64,000 nucleotides of DNA from Streptomyces ambofaciens ATCC 23877 (lineage in GTDB: Bacteria > Actinomycetota > Actinomycetes > Streptomycetales > Streptomycetaceae), in assembly GCF_001267885.1 (NCBI RefSeq), contig NZ_CP012382.1, positions 620,001-684,000 on the forward strand. The letters are read 5' to 3'. The notes under the pieces are model-generated. The model did no database searches. It saw nothing but the letters and a program-made list of their open reading frames with translations, and had not been told where the DNA came from. Both the position numbers and the translations under genes were made by a program. Below, piece after piece: positions 7,913 through 17,949 of the stretch. Within the stretch, counting starts at the first letter, position 1, and each line of letters begins with the position of its first letter.

Positions 7913-9054
7913 ACGAGGCCCTGCTCCGCAGCCTCACGCCGAGCGTCCTCGGCATCCTCGTCCGCCGCGGAGCCGACTTCACGGCGGCCGAGGACGCCGT
8001 GCAGGACGCCCTGCTCGAGGCGGTCCGCGTCTGGCCGGCCGACCCTCCGCGTGATGCGAAGGGCTGGCTGGTCACCGTGGCCTGGCGCCGGTTCCTCGAC
8101 TCGACCCGCTCGGACGCCGCCCGTCGCCGACGTGAGGACCGCGCCGACGAGGAGCCGGCGCCCGGGTCCGCGCCCGCGGTGGACGACACGCTCCAGCTCT
8201 ACTTCCTGTGCGCCCACCCGTCGCTGACCCCGTCGTCGGCGGTCGCCCTCACCCTGCGTGCCGTCGGCGGGCTGACCACGCGCCAGATCGCCCGGGCCTA
8301 TCTGGTGCCCGAGGCGACCATGGCGCAGCGGATCAGCCGGGCCAAGCGCACCGTATCCGGTGTGCGGTTCGACCGGCCCGGTGACGTCGCCACCGTGCTG
8401 CGCGTCCTCTACCTGGTGTTCAACGAGGGCTACTCGGGCGATGTCGACCTCGCCGCCGAGGCCATCCGGCTCACCCGGCAGCTGGCGGCCGTCATCGACC
8501 ACCCCGAGGTGAAGGGGCTGCTGGCCCTGATGCTGCTCCACCACGCGCGGCGCGCCGCCCGCACCGCGCCCGACGGCACTCTCGTGCCGCTCGCCGAGCA
8601 GGACCGCGGCCGGTGGGACACCGAGGCGATCGCCGAGGGGGTGGCGATCCTGCAGGCGGCGCTCGCCCGCGACCGGCTCGGCGAGTTCCAGGCCCAGGCC
8701 GCCGTCGCGGCGCTCCACGCCGACGCGCCCACCGCCGAGGAGACCGACTGGGTGCAGATCGTCGAGTGGTACGACGAGCTCGTGCGCCTGACCGACAGCC
8801 CGGTCGTCCGGCTCAACCGCGCGGTGGCCGTCGGCGAGGCGGACGGCCCGCGCGCCGGACTGGCGGCACTGGCCGCACTGGACGCGTCCCTGCCCCGCCA
8901 CGCCGCGGTGGCGGCACACCTGCACGAGCGCGACGGGGACCTCGCGACGGCGGCCCGGCTGTACGCCGAGGCGGCACACAAGGCGCCCACCCTCGCCGAG
9001 CGCGACCACCTGACGCTCCAGGCCGCGCGGCTCCACTCCCGTCGGCCCCGCTGA
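7909..9054 (+). CDS. ECF42-type RNA polymerase sigma factor with C-terminal extension
   Basis: A 381-residue ECF sigma factor. Region 2 contains FTAAEDAVQDALLEA and GWLVTVAWRRFLD; region 4 contains GLTTRQIARAYLVPEATMAQRISRAKRTV (given here by position, about residues 117-146). The remainder, nearly two thirds of the protein, is an alpha-helical TPR-like extension characteristic of the ECF42 group and replaces a dedicated anti-sigma factor. Coupling with a DGPF gene is the group's hallmark. The start at 7909 overlaps the upstream stop; an alternative ATG at 7897 adds four residues. Regulation is likely autogenous through the TGTCGA promoter upstream of the DGPF gene. The triggering signal is unknown. 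Confidence 0.88.
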   Translation: MNEALLRSLTPSVLGILVRRGADFTAAEDAVQDALLEAVRVWPADPPRDAKGWLVTVAWRRFLDSTRSDAARRRREDRADEEPAPGSAPAVDDTLQLYFLCAHPSLTPSSAVALTLRAVGGLTTRQIARAYLVPEATMAQRISRAKRTVSGVRFDRPGDVATVLRVLYLVFNEGYSGDVDLAAEAIRLTRQLAAVIDHPEVKGLLALMLLHHARRAARTAPDGTLVPLAEQDRGRWDTEAIAEGVAILQAALARDRLGEFQAQAAVAALHADAPTAEETDWVQIVEWYDELVRLTDSPVVRLNRAVAVGEADGPRAGLAALAALDASLPRHAAVAAHLHERDGDLATAARLYAEAAHKAPTLAERDHLTLQAARLHSRRPR

Positions 9055-9162
9055 CGGGTCCGCGCCCGGCCGCTCCCCGGCCGTCGGCGGGGCCGGGAGG
9101 CCGGACGGCCGTCCCAGGGGGGCGGGTACGGCCGTCGAGCTCGACGTTCCCTGACCGCAGCA

Positions 9163-9204
9163 TTGACATGGACGCGTCTCGGCGCAACGCTGAGAGCGCT
9201 CTCA
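9163..9204 (+). promoter_or_regulatory. GH64 promoter with LacI-type operator
   Basis: A perfect TTGACA lies at 9163-9168; the -10 region 17 bases on is weak. The perfect palindrome TGAGAGCGCTCTCA at 9191-9204 overlaps the expected transcription start. It has the CpG-centred form of LacI-family operators and resembles the CebR box (TGGGAGCGCTCCCA), implying sugar-relieved repression. Confidence 0.6.
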
Positions 9205-9248
9205 GAATCGGTACGGACCAATTTCCTCCCCCCACACCGCACGGAGGT

Positions 9249-9262
9249 GGAGAGTGCTCTCA
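9249..9262 (+). promoter_or_regulatory. Second operator-like site over the GH64 start codon
   Basis: GGAGAGTGCTCTCA matches the upstream perfect palindrome at 12 of 14 positions and overlaps both the end of the ribosome site and the GTG start at 9254. It could be a second repressor site permitting looping or a roadblock. It may also be chance, because the bases also serve the start region. Confidence 0.4.
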
Positions 9263-10450
9263 AGCCTCGGACACCGTCTGCTCGCCGCCGCCACGGCCGC
9301 GGGCCTGGCCGGCGCCCTGCTCATGTTCGGCGCCTCACCGCCCGCGGACGCGGCGGTACCCGCGACCATTCCATTGAAGATCACCAACAACTCCAGCCGC
9401 GGCGAGCCCGTCCACCTCTACACGCTGGGCACCTCGCTGACGACGGGACAGCAGGGCTGGGCCGACGCGAACGGCACGTTCCACGCCTGGCCCGCCGGCG
9501 GCAATCCCCCCACCCCCGCACCGGACGCGTCCATCCCCGGGCCGGCCGCCGGGCAGACCAAGACGATCCGGATACCGAAACTCTCGGGACGGATCTACTT
9601 CTCGTACGGCCAGAAGCTCGACTTCCGGCTGACCGCGGGCGGCCTGGTGCAACCGGCCGTGCAGAATCCGAGCGACCCGAACCGCAACACCCTGTTCAAC
9701 TGGTCCGAGTACACCCTCAACGACTCCGGCCTGTGGCTGAACAGCACCCAGGTCGACATGTTCTCCGCGCCGTACACCGTCGGGGTGCAGCGGGCCGACG
9801 GCGGTGTGAGCAGTGCCGGACGGCTCAAGGCGGGCGGCTACAAGGCGGTCTTCGACGCGCTGCGGGCGCAGAGCGGCTGGGGCGGGCTGATCCAGACCCG
9901 CTCCGACGGCACCGTACTGCGGGCCCTGTCGCCGCTGTACGGAGTGGAGACGGGAGCACTGCCGGCGTCGGTCATGGACGACTACGTCAACCGGGTCTGG
10001 CAGAAGTACGCGTCCGCCACGCTCACCGTCACCCCGTTCGCCGACCGGCCGGGCACCAAGTACTTCGGGCGGGTCTCCGGCGGCGTCATGAACTTCACCA
10101 ACAGCGCGGGGGCGGTGGTCACGAGCTTCCAGAAGCCCGACGCCTCCAGCGTGTTCGGCTGTCACCGGCTCCTGGACGCACCCAACGACCAGGTACGCGG
10201 CCCGATCTCCCGCACGCTGTGTGCCGGCTTCAACCGCTCGACGCTGCTGAGCAACCCGAACCAGCCCGACGCCTCGGCGGCGAACTTCTACCGGGAGTCC
10301 ACGACCAACCACTATGCCCGTGTCATCCACGACCGGATGGCCGACGGCAAGGCCTACGCCTTCGCGTTCGACGACGTCGGCCACCACGAGTCGCTGGTGC
10401 ACGACGGCGACCCGGCCCAGGCCCAGCTCACGCTCGATCCGCTCGACTGA
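9254..10450 (+). CDS. Secreted GH64 beta-1,3-glucanase
   Basis: A 398-residue protein of glycoside hydrolase family 64, the laminaripentaose-producing beta-1,3-glucanases. A signal peptide with twin-Ala cleavage (about residue 34, ADAA) precedes a thaumatin-like beta-sandwich beginning IPLKITNNSSRGEPVHLY. The second domain contains GYKAVFDALRAQSGW and the C-terminal ANFYRESTTNHYARVIHD and YAFAFDDVGHHES segments seen in the family. It would release beta-1,3-gluco-oligosaccharides from fungal or algal glucan, feeding the convergent ABC/beta-glucosidase operon. No carbohydrate-binding module is attached. The GTG start follows GGAGG. Two operator-like palindromes indicate LacI-type control. Confidence 0.9.
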   Translation: MLSSLGHRLLAAATAAGLAGALLMFGASPPADAAVPATIPLKITNNSSRGEPVHLYTLGTSLTTGQQGWADANGTFHAWPAGGNPPTPAPDASIPGPAAGQTKTIRIPKLSGRIYFSYGQKLDFRLTAGGLVQPAVQNPSDPNRNTLFNWSEYTLNDSGLWLNSTQVDMFSAPYTVGVQRADGGVSSAGRLKAGGYKAVFDALRAQSGWGGLIQTRSDGTVLRALSPLYGVETGALPASVMDDYVNRVWQKYASATLTVTPFADRPGTKYFGRVSGGVMNFTNSAGAVVTSFQKPDASSVFGCHRLLDAPNDQVRGPISRTLCAGFNRSTLLSNPNQPDASAANFYRESTTNHYARVIHDRMADGKAYAFAFDDVGHHESLVHDGDPAQAQLTLDPLD

Positions 10451-10467
10451 CCCGGCACCGGACAGGA

Positions 10468-10508
10468 GTCCGCCCCCGGCCCCCGCTGACGCGGAGCCGG
10501 GGGCGGAC
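10468..10508. terminator. Convergent terminator between GH64 and GH1 genes
   Basis: Thirteen-base arms GTCCGCCCCCGGC (10468-10480) and GCCGGGGGCGGAC (10496-10508) enclose a 15-base loop that contains CCGC/GCGG. It lies between the GH64 stop and the minus-strand beta-glucosidase stop and can serve both directions. Confidence 0.75.
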
Positions 10509-10558
10509 CCGTGGTGCGGCACCCAGCGGGGCGGCCGTGACGTGCCGCACCGGCCTGG

Positions 10559-12103
<1,545 letters not shown>

Positions 12104-13027
12104 TCAACCCTTGACGGCGCCCGCCATGATGCCGCTGACGATCTGACGGCCGAAGACGATGAACATCAACAGCAGCGGCAGCGTGCCGAGCAGCGCGCCC
12201 GCCATGATGAGCGACTGGTCGCGGACGTATCCTGCGCTGAGCTGGGTGAGGGCGACGGGGACCGTCGGGTTGGTCATGTCGAGCACCACGAACGGCCAGA
12301 AGAAGTCGTTCCACGCGTGCACAAAGGTGATCATGAACAGCACCGCCATCGCGGGCCGTGCCACGGGCAGCACGATGCTCCAGAAGATCCTCAGCGAGTG
12401 CGCCCCGTCCACGCGGCCGGCCTCGACGAGTTCGTCCGGCAGCGCCTCGGACAGGTACTGGCGCATGAAGAAGACACCGACGGCGCTCACCAGCGTGGGG
12501 AAGATGACGGCGGGCAGCTGCTGCGACCAGCCGAGCTCGGACATCATCATGAACAGCGGTACGACGCCGAGCTGCGGCGGCACCATCATGGTGCCGATCA
12601 CCAGCATCAGCAGGGCGTTGCGGCCCTTGAACCGCAGTTTGGCGAAGGCGAACCCGGCCAGCGTCGCGAACATCACCGTGGACAGGGCGATCACCCCGGC
12701 CACGATCAGGCTGTTGACCATGGCCTTGCCCATCGCCGCCTCGTCCCAGGCCCGGGCGAGGTTGCTGAACAGGTTCGGGCCGGGCAGGAAGGGCGGCGGT
12801 GTCTGGCTCACCCGTGTGTTGTCGGTGGAGGCGGCGACCATCGTCCAGTACAGCGGGAAGATCGACAGCAGCGCCATGACGGCGAGCAGGACGTAGGCGA
12901 GCGGACCGGCGTGGTGCTGGCGTCCGGCACGCTGGCGCAGCAGCCGGCGGCCACCGCGGCCGGCCGGCTTCTCGGTGGGGGTACGGTCCGGGGCGTCCGT
13001 CCGGACCGGGAGGCTGTGGGTGGTCAT
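12104..13027 (-). CDS. Sugar ABC transporter permease (MalG type)
   Basis: A 307-residue inner-membrane permease with six predicted membrane spans after a charged N-terminal tail. The EAA loop is ELVEAGRVDGA...VLPVARP (about residues 195-225), which docks the ATPase. This MalG/CebG-like type pairs with the upstream permease. No ATPase gene is present, as usual for Streptomyces sugar importers that share MsiK. The ATG at 13027 is preceded by CTGGAG, and only 12 bases separate it from the other permease. Confidence 0.92.
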   Translation of the reverse strand: MTTHSLPVRTDAPDRTPTEKPAGRGGRRLLRQRAGRQHHAGPLAYVLLAVMALLSIFPLYWTMVAASTDNTRVSQTPPPFLPGPNLFSNLARAWDEAAMGKAMVNSLIVAGVIALSTVMFATLAGFAFAKLRFKGRNALLMLVIGTMMVPPQLGVVPLFMMMSELGWSQQLPAVIFPTLVSAVGVFFMRQYLSEALPDELVEAGRVDGAHSLRIFWSIVLPVARPAMAVLFMITFVHAWNDFFWPFVVLDMTNPTVPVALTQLSAGYVRDQSLIMAGALLGTLPLLLMFIVFGRQIVSGIMAGAVKG

Positions 13028-13039
13028 GGCGACTCCAGG

Positions 13040-14035
13040 TCAGGACGTACGGGAACGCAGGCGCTTGATCAGGCGCTGCACGACGAAGACGAGGACGAGG
13101 AGCATGAACATCGCCCAGGCGACGGTCGCCGAGCGGCCCATCTGGTAGTTCTTCCAGCCCTCCTCGTACAGCAGCAGGCCCAGCGTCTGGTACTGGTTGT
13201 CCGCGCCGCCCGTGACGCCGTTGGGCCCCTGGCCGAAGATGAGCGGCTCACCGAACAGCTGGGTGGCACCGATCGTGGAGAGCACGATGGTGAAGACGAT
13301 CGTGGAGCGGATGCCGGGGATGGTCACGTGGGTGAACTGCTGCCACCGGGAGGCCCCGTCGAGGGAGGCCGCCTCGTACCGGTCGGCGGGGATGGCCTGC
13401 ATGGCAGCCAGGTAGAGCAGGGCGTTGTAGCCGGTCCAGCGCCAGATGACGATGGTGGAGATCGCCACCTGGGCGGGCCACTTGTCGGCCTCCCAGTTCA
13501 CCGGGTCGATGCCGACCGTGCCGAGCGCCCAGTTGATCATGCCGAAGTCGCGTTCGAAGATCATGGTGAACACGAGGGCGGCGGCGGCCACCGACGTGGC
13601 GTACGGGACCAGCGACGCGACGCGGAAGAACAGTGAGGCGCGCATCCGGTAGTTGAGCAGGTGCGCCAGACCGAGCGCCATCATCAGCTGCGGCACGGTG
13701 GAGATGACGCCGATGGTGAGGGTGTTCTGCAGCGCGTTCCAGAAGCGCGAGTCGCCCCACAGTTCGACGTAGTTGTCGAACGCCACCCACTCCATCACGT
13801 CGAGGGTGGCCAGTTCCACGTCGTGCAGGGAGATCCACGACGTGTAGACGAGCGGGTAGAAACTGAACGCGGCGAAGACGACGAAGAACGGCGCGACGAA
13901 GGCGTACGGGGCGCCCTTGACGTCCAGCCGGTGCAGCAGTGCGCCGCGCGGCCGGGCGGTGCCCTCGCCGCCTGTCCTGCCGGGCCCGCCGGGCGGCTCC
14001 TCGCCGGCCAGGGCCTTGGTGGTGGAGGTGGCCAC
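13040..14035 (-). CDS. Sugar ABC transporter permease (MalF type)
   Basis: A 331-residue permease. After a Gly/Arg-rich cytoplasmic tail, the first span is AFVAPFFVVFAAFSFYPLVY (about residues 46-65), followed by five more. Its EAA loop reads DRYEAASLDGASRW...IPGIRST. It would form a heterodimer with the downstream permease for import of gluco-oligosaccharides captured by the lipoprotein. The start is GTG at 14035 with AGGAAGGA upstream. Confidence 0.92.
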   Translation of the reverse strand: MATSTTKALAGEEPPGGPGRTGGEGTARPRGALLHRLDVKGAPYAFVAPFFVVFAAFSFYPLVYTSWISLHDVELATLDVMEWVAFDNYVELWGDSRFWNALQNTLTIGVISTVPQLMMALGLAHLLNYRMRASLFFRVASLVPYATSVAAAALVFTMIFERDFGMINWALGTVGIDPVNWEADKWPAQVAISTIVIWRWTGYNALLYLAAMQAIPADRYEAASLDGASRWQQFTHVTIPGIRSTIVFTIVLSTIGATQLFGEPLIFGQGPNGVTGGADNQYQTLGLLLYEEGWKNYQMGRSATVAWAMFMLLVLVFVVQRLIKRLRSRTS

Positions 14036-14128
14036 CGGACTTCCTTCCTGAGAGCGGGTGTCTGAGCGGGGCCCCGGGCCCGCCGGCGGGACTGCCGGCG
14101 GGCCCGGACGGCCACGGTGGGCGGAAGG

Positions 14129-15439
14129 TCAGCCGACGGCCTTCTCGATGCGCTCCGCGGTGGTCTGCCACGCCTCGTCACGCGCGGTGCCCTGCTGCTC
14201 GATCAGGGTCAGGCCCTGGGAGAAGGTGTCCTTGATCGTGCCGTCCTTGCGGCCGAGGACCTGCTTGTCCGGGATCTCCTGGGCCGCGGCGCCGAAGATC
14301 TGGCCGATCGGGGCGTTGCTGAAGTACGCCGACTTGGCGTTCTTCACGTCGGCGTTGTCCAGCGCCGTGCGCGAGGACGGGATGTTGCCGATCTCCTTGA
14401 AGATGTGCGCCTGCTGCTCCGGTGCGGTCAGCCAGGCGACGAGCTTCTGGGCCTCCGCCTTCACCGGGCTCTTCTCCACCACACCGAGGAAGGAGCCACC
14501 CCAGTTGGCTCCCTTCGGGGCCCTGGCGACGTCCCACTTGCCCTTGTTCGGTTCACCGGCCTTCTCGCTGATGTGGCTGAGCATCCACGCCGGGCACACG
14601 GCGGTGGCGAACGTGCCGTTGGCCAGGCCCGGGTCCCAACCCGGCTGGAACTGACGGAGCTTGGCGCTCAGGCCGTCCTCCGCCGCGTCGGCGGCGAGGT
14701 TCCAGGCCTCCTTGACGGCGGGGTTCTTGTCGTAGATCAGCTCACCCTTGTCGTTGTAGTACTGCTCGGGGTAGCCGTAGACCATGGCGTTGAACAGACC
14801 GCTGGCCGCGTCCATGTAGGCCACGTCGCCGCCCTTGAAGCCCTTCTTGAAGGTGCGGCCCACCTCGACGTACTTCTTCCAGTCGCCCGCCCAGAGCTTG
14901 GCGACCTCCTCGCGGTCGGTGGGCAGACCGGCCTTCTCGAAGTAGTCCTTGCGGTAGCAGACGGCCATCGGGCCGATGTCGGTGCCCAGGCCCAGCACCT
15001 TGCCGTCCTCGGTGCTGATCTGGGACTCCTTCCAGGGCAGGAAGTGGTCGGTGCCGGCCGTCTTCGAGAAGTCCGCGAACTTGTCCGCCTGGGTCTCCGT
15101 GATCTCCTTGGCCCGGCCGATCTCTATGCCCTGGATGTCCTTCAGGCCCTTGCCCGCGGCGAGCCTGGTCTGCAGCGCGGTGTAGTACGTCTGCTCGTCA
15201 CCGGCGATCTCGGCCTTGATGTCGACATCGGGATTCTCCTTCTCGTACTGCTCGAGAAGGCCCGTCTCCTTGATGCCCATCACGCCGTACAGGCCCATGG
15301 TGATGGTGGTCTTGCCGTCCTTCTTGCCACCGCCGGTGGCCGAGTCGTCGCCGCTGCTGCAGCCGACGACCAGTGTCAGCGCGCCGACGGCCGCAGCCGT
15401 GGCCACCGCCTTCCTGCGCAACGAACCGAGAGTGCCCAT
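14129..15439 (-). CDS. Sugar-binding lipoprotein of ABC importer
   Basis: A 436-residue family 1 solute-binding protein. Lipobox LVVGC places the lipid-anchored cysteine at about residue 26, followed by a Ser/Asp/Gly-rich linker. Features such as ITMGLYGVMGIKETG and a C-terminal region rich in aromatic residues match CebE-like binding proteins. It captures oligosaccharide outside the membrane and delivers it to the two permeases. The ATG follows AGGAGGAG. It is the first gene of the operon, and two LacI-type operators lie about 90-125 bases upstream, opposite a divergent LacI gene. Confidence 0.9.
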   Translation of the reverse strand: MGTLGSLRRKAVATAAAVGALTLVVGCSSGDDSATGGGKKDGKTTITMGLYGVMGIKETGLLEQYEKENPDVDIKAEIAGDEQTYYTALQTRLAAGKGLKDIQGIEIGRAKEITETQADKFADFSKTAGTDHFLPWKESQISTEDGKVLGLGTDIGPMAVCYRKDYFEKAGLPTDREEVAKLWAGDWKKYVEVGRTFKKGFKGGDVAYMDAASGLFNAMVYGYPEQYYNDKGELIYDKNPAVKEAWNLAADAAEDGLSAKLRQFQPGWDPGLANGTFATAVCPAWMLSHISEKAGEPNKGKWDVARAPKGANWGGSFLGVVEKSPVKAEAQKLVAWLTAPEQQAHIFKEIGNIPSSRTALDNADVKNAKSAYFSNAPIGQIFGAAAQEIPDKQVLGRKDGTIKDTFSQGLTLIEQQGTARDEAWQTTAERIEKAVG

Positions 15440-15524
15440 GGATCTCCTCCTAGCGACGGCGCTGACACATCGGAGCGACGAGTTCTGCGATGGCTACAGC
15501 GATGACTACAGCGGCTCTGAACGG

Positions 15525-15563
15525 GGTGGGAACGTGCCCAATTTTGGTGGGCACGTTCCCACC
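15525..15563. promoter_or_regulatory. Paired LacI-type operators
   Basis: Two 14-bp sites, TGGGAACGTGCCCA (15527-15540) and TGGGCACGTTCCCA (15548-15561), each fit the CebR-like form TGGGNNCGNNCCCA. They are inverted copies of one another, so the whole is also a 16-bp-arm inverted repeat with a 7-base AT-rich spacer. Their centres are 21 bp apart, two helical turns, so both face the same side of DNA. They sit between the transporter operon and the divergent LacI gene and probably control both. Confidence 0.75.
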
Positions 15564-15750
15564 GGCGCATCGAAGACTCGTGGGAGCGGGCCCATCTGTC
15601 AATGACTTGAACGCAAGTTGCCGGTGAACTTCGGTCCCGGTGCGGGTTTCCGGAGCTTCGGGGGTGCTGTGCCTACGGCAGTGTCTGCAAGAATTGCCGC
15701 AGGTCACCTCCGCGGTAGGTTCGTCGCCGCGGCCGCCGAGGGGGGATTGC

Positions 15751-16764
15751 ATGACCGGCAACCGCCGTCCCACGATCAAAACGGTCGCCGCCCGCGCCGG
15801 CGTGGGCCGCACCACGGTCTCCCGTGTCGTCAACGGCTCCGACCTGGTCAGCGCCGACGCACGCGCCCGGGTCCTTGCGGCGATCAAGGAACTCAACTAC
15901 GTTCCCAACTCGGTCGCCCGCGGCCTGGTGACCAACCGCACCGATGCCGTGGCCCTGGTGATCCCGGAATCGGAGAGCCGGCTCGGCTCGGAGCCGTTCT
16001 TCGCCGCACTGATCCGGGGCGTCAGCGGCGCCCTCGCCGAGAGCCGCACCCAGTTGCAGCTGATGCTCGTCCGCGATCAGGCCGAGCGGGACCAGTTGAC
16101 CGACTCGGTGGCGGCCCGCCGGGTGGACGGCGTCCTGCTGGTCTCGGTGCACTCCGAGGACCGGCTGCCGGGGATGCTGGAGGAGATGGGCCTGCCCACC
16201 GTGCTGGCCGGCCGCCGCGACGCGGGCGAGCGGCTGAGCTACGTCAACGCCGACAACGCCGGGGGGGCCGGCGCGGCGGTCCGGCACCTGCTCGACCGCG
16301 GGCGCAGGAGGATCGCGACGATCACCGGCCCGCTCGACATGGACGTGGGCCGCAGCCGGCTCGCCGGCTGGCGCACCGCGCACGAGGAGGCGGGGGTGCC
16401 CGCGCGGGAGAACCTGGTCGAGGCGGGCGACTTCACCGAGGAGGGGGGCAGGAGGGCCATGCGTTCGCTTCTTGAACGTGCCCCGGATCTGGATGCCGTG
16501 TTCGCCGCCTCCGACCTCACCGCGGTCGGCGCCCTGGCCGAACTTCGCCGGTGGAAACGGCAGGTTCCCGGGGATGTCGCCGTCGTCGGCTTCGAGGACT
16601 CCGTCCTCGCCCGGCACACCGACCCGCCGTTGACGACGGTGCGTCAGCCGGTGGAGGAACTGGGCCGGTCCATGGCCCGGATCCTCACCGACATCACGCG
16701 CCAGGGCGCACCACGGCAGCAGCTGACGCTGCCGACGGAGCTGGTGGTGCGGGAGTCGTCCTGA
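15751..16764 (+). CDS. LacI-family transcriptional repressor
   Basis: A 337-residue LacI/GalR regulator. The helix-turn-helix and hinge occupy residues 8-65 (IKTVAARAGVGRTTVSRVVNG, through NYVPNSVARGL), followed by a periplasmic-binding-protein-like effector domain containing DGVLLVS, GRRRIATITG and VAVVGFEDS. The ATG at 15751 follows GAGGGGGGATTGC; an in-frame start 111 bases upstream would add an unrelated tail. It is divergent from the sugar transporter operon and most likely represses it by binding the paired operators, with release by an imported glucoside. Confidence 0.92.
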   Translation: MTGNRRPTIKTVAARAGVGRTTVSRVVNGSDLVSADARARVLAAIKELNYVPNSVARGLVTNRTDAVALVIPESESRLGSEPFFAALIRGVSGALAESRTQLQLMLVRDQAERDQLTDSVAARRVDGVLLVSVHSEDRLPGMLEEMGLPTVLAGRRDAGERLSYVNADNAGGAGAAVRHLLDRGRRRIATITGPLDMDVGRSRLAGWRTAHEEAGVPARENLVEAGDFTEEGGRRAMRSLLERAPDLDAVFAASDLTAVGALAELRRWKRQVPGDVAVVGFEDSVLARHTDPPLTTVRQPVEELGRSMARILTDITRQGAPRQQLTLPTELVVRESS

Positions 16765-17176
16765 CCCGGACCACCCGTCGCGTGGTCGGGTCCGCCGGGG
16801 GCCTGCGCCCCGGCGCCCGGCGCAGCGTGTCGTCCGGGGCGTCCCCTGCTCGCGCACCCACGGACGCGCCCTGCCTACTTCGCCGGCCACACGCTGGCGT
16901 CGCGCGTCGCCGGTGCGAACGTCGCCGGGCCGGGGCCCCAGCGGGTCGGGCGGGCCGAAGGGACGGGGGCGGGGAGGCCGTCGCACGCCGCAGGCCACGC
17001 TTCTCCGTCATGCGGCGGAACAGCTCTTACTCCTCGCGGAGCCGGCGTACGTCACCGGTGCCCTGCCCGGAGTCCCTCGCGACGACCGCCGTCGTGAGAC
17101 CGACCACCGCCCCGGCCGACCGACTCGGTGCCTGGCCGGTGCGTCACCGCCAGGTGAACCCGGTGGTCCGCGCCGT
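16765..17176. other. Intergenic stretch, possible gene remnant
   Basis: About 410 bases without a convincing gene. On the minus strand, one frame ending at 16875 reads ...RWGPGPATFAPATRDASVWPAK then stop for about 58 codons with no start codon, and a neighbouring frame gives a short Arg/Glu-ending tail. These look like decayed 3-prime ends, but composition alone could produce them. No strong terminator hairpin is seen after the LacI gene. Confidence 0.3.
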
Positions 17177-17794
17177 CTACGGCAGCCGGTCCCGGACGTC
17201 TGCCCCGGAAAGGGGTTCGCGTCGCATGGCCCACAGGAGCGGCCCGCCTCCCGGCAGCGGGAACTTCTCGCGCACGGTGAATCCGAAGTGCTCGTAGAAG
17301 GGGAGGTTGGCCGACTTGGAGGACTCCAGACAGACCGGCAGGCTCGCCGCGTCGGCCCGGGCCAGCCCTGAGCGGAGCAGCGCGGCGCCGTGTCCCCCGC
17401 CCTGTGCGGCCGGGTCGGCGCCGATCACCGCCAGGTACCAGTGCGGTTCCCGCGGTGTGTGCTCGGCCGCGGCCTCGACGGCGTCGCGGAACAGCGGTGC
17501 CCGGTCGCCGAGGATGTCCTGGAGTTCCCGGACGGTCCCGGCGTCCGGGACCGCCTGGGCCTGCGGCGGCACCCAGAAGGCCGCCGCCGAGTCGGTCCGT
17601 TCGCACACCCCGTGGTGGGCGTACTGCCGGGTGAGGAGCGTGGTGAAGTAGCGGCCCAGCGACTTCTCCCGCGAGGAGTCGTCGGGGAAGAACCAGCGCA
17701 TCATCGGGTCGTCGTCGAAGGCACGGGCCAGGGTCCGGCCGATCAGGGCCGCGTCGTCGACCGTCGCCGTCCTCGGGGTACTCGTTATGGCCAT
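17177..17794 (-). CDS. GNAT-family acetyltransferase
   Basis: A 205-residue GNAT protein. The acetyl-CoA-binding motif A is LAVIGADPAAQGGGHGAALL (about residues 120-139) and motif B is the later SANLPFYEHFGFTV. The N-terminal half (ARAFDDDPMMRWFFPDD) is typical of GNAT enzymes related to aminoglycoside and puromycin N-acetyltransferases, but the substrate is unknown. ATG at 17794 gives the family-like start MAITSTPRTATVDDA; ATG at 17803 is an alternative. It is divergent from the next GNAT gene. Confidence 0.82.
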   Translation of the reverse strand: MAITSTPRTATVDDAALIGRTLARAFDDDPMMRWFFPDDSSREKSLGRYFTTLLTRQYAHHGVCERTDSAAAFWVPPQAQAVPDAGTVRELQDILGDRAPLFRDAVEAAAEHTPREPHWYLAVIGADPAAQGGGHGAALLRSGLARADAASLPVCLESSKSANLPFYEHFGFTVREKFPLPGGGPLLWAMRREPLSGADVRDRLP

Positions 17795-17949
17795 GCTGAT
17801 CATTCTGCACTTCGATGATCTCCGTCCGCGCGTGGGCCTCCTGCTCCTCCACCGCACGGGGTCGAGAGCCTGAGGACTCTCCCGCGCGGGCCGGGGGATC
17901 TTCTCACCCGTGGGCCCGTGGGCCCGTGGCGCCTGGCAGACTGGCGGGC

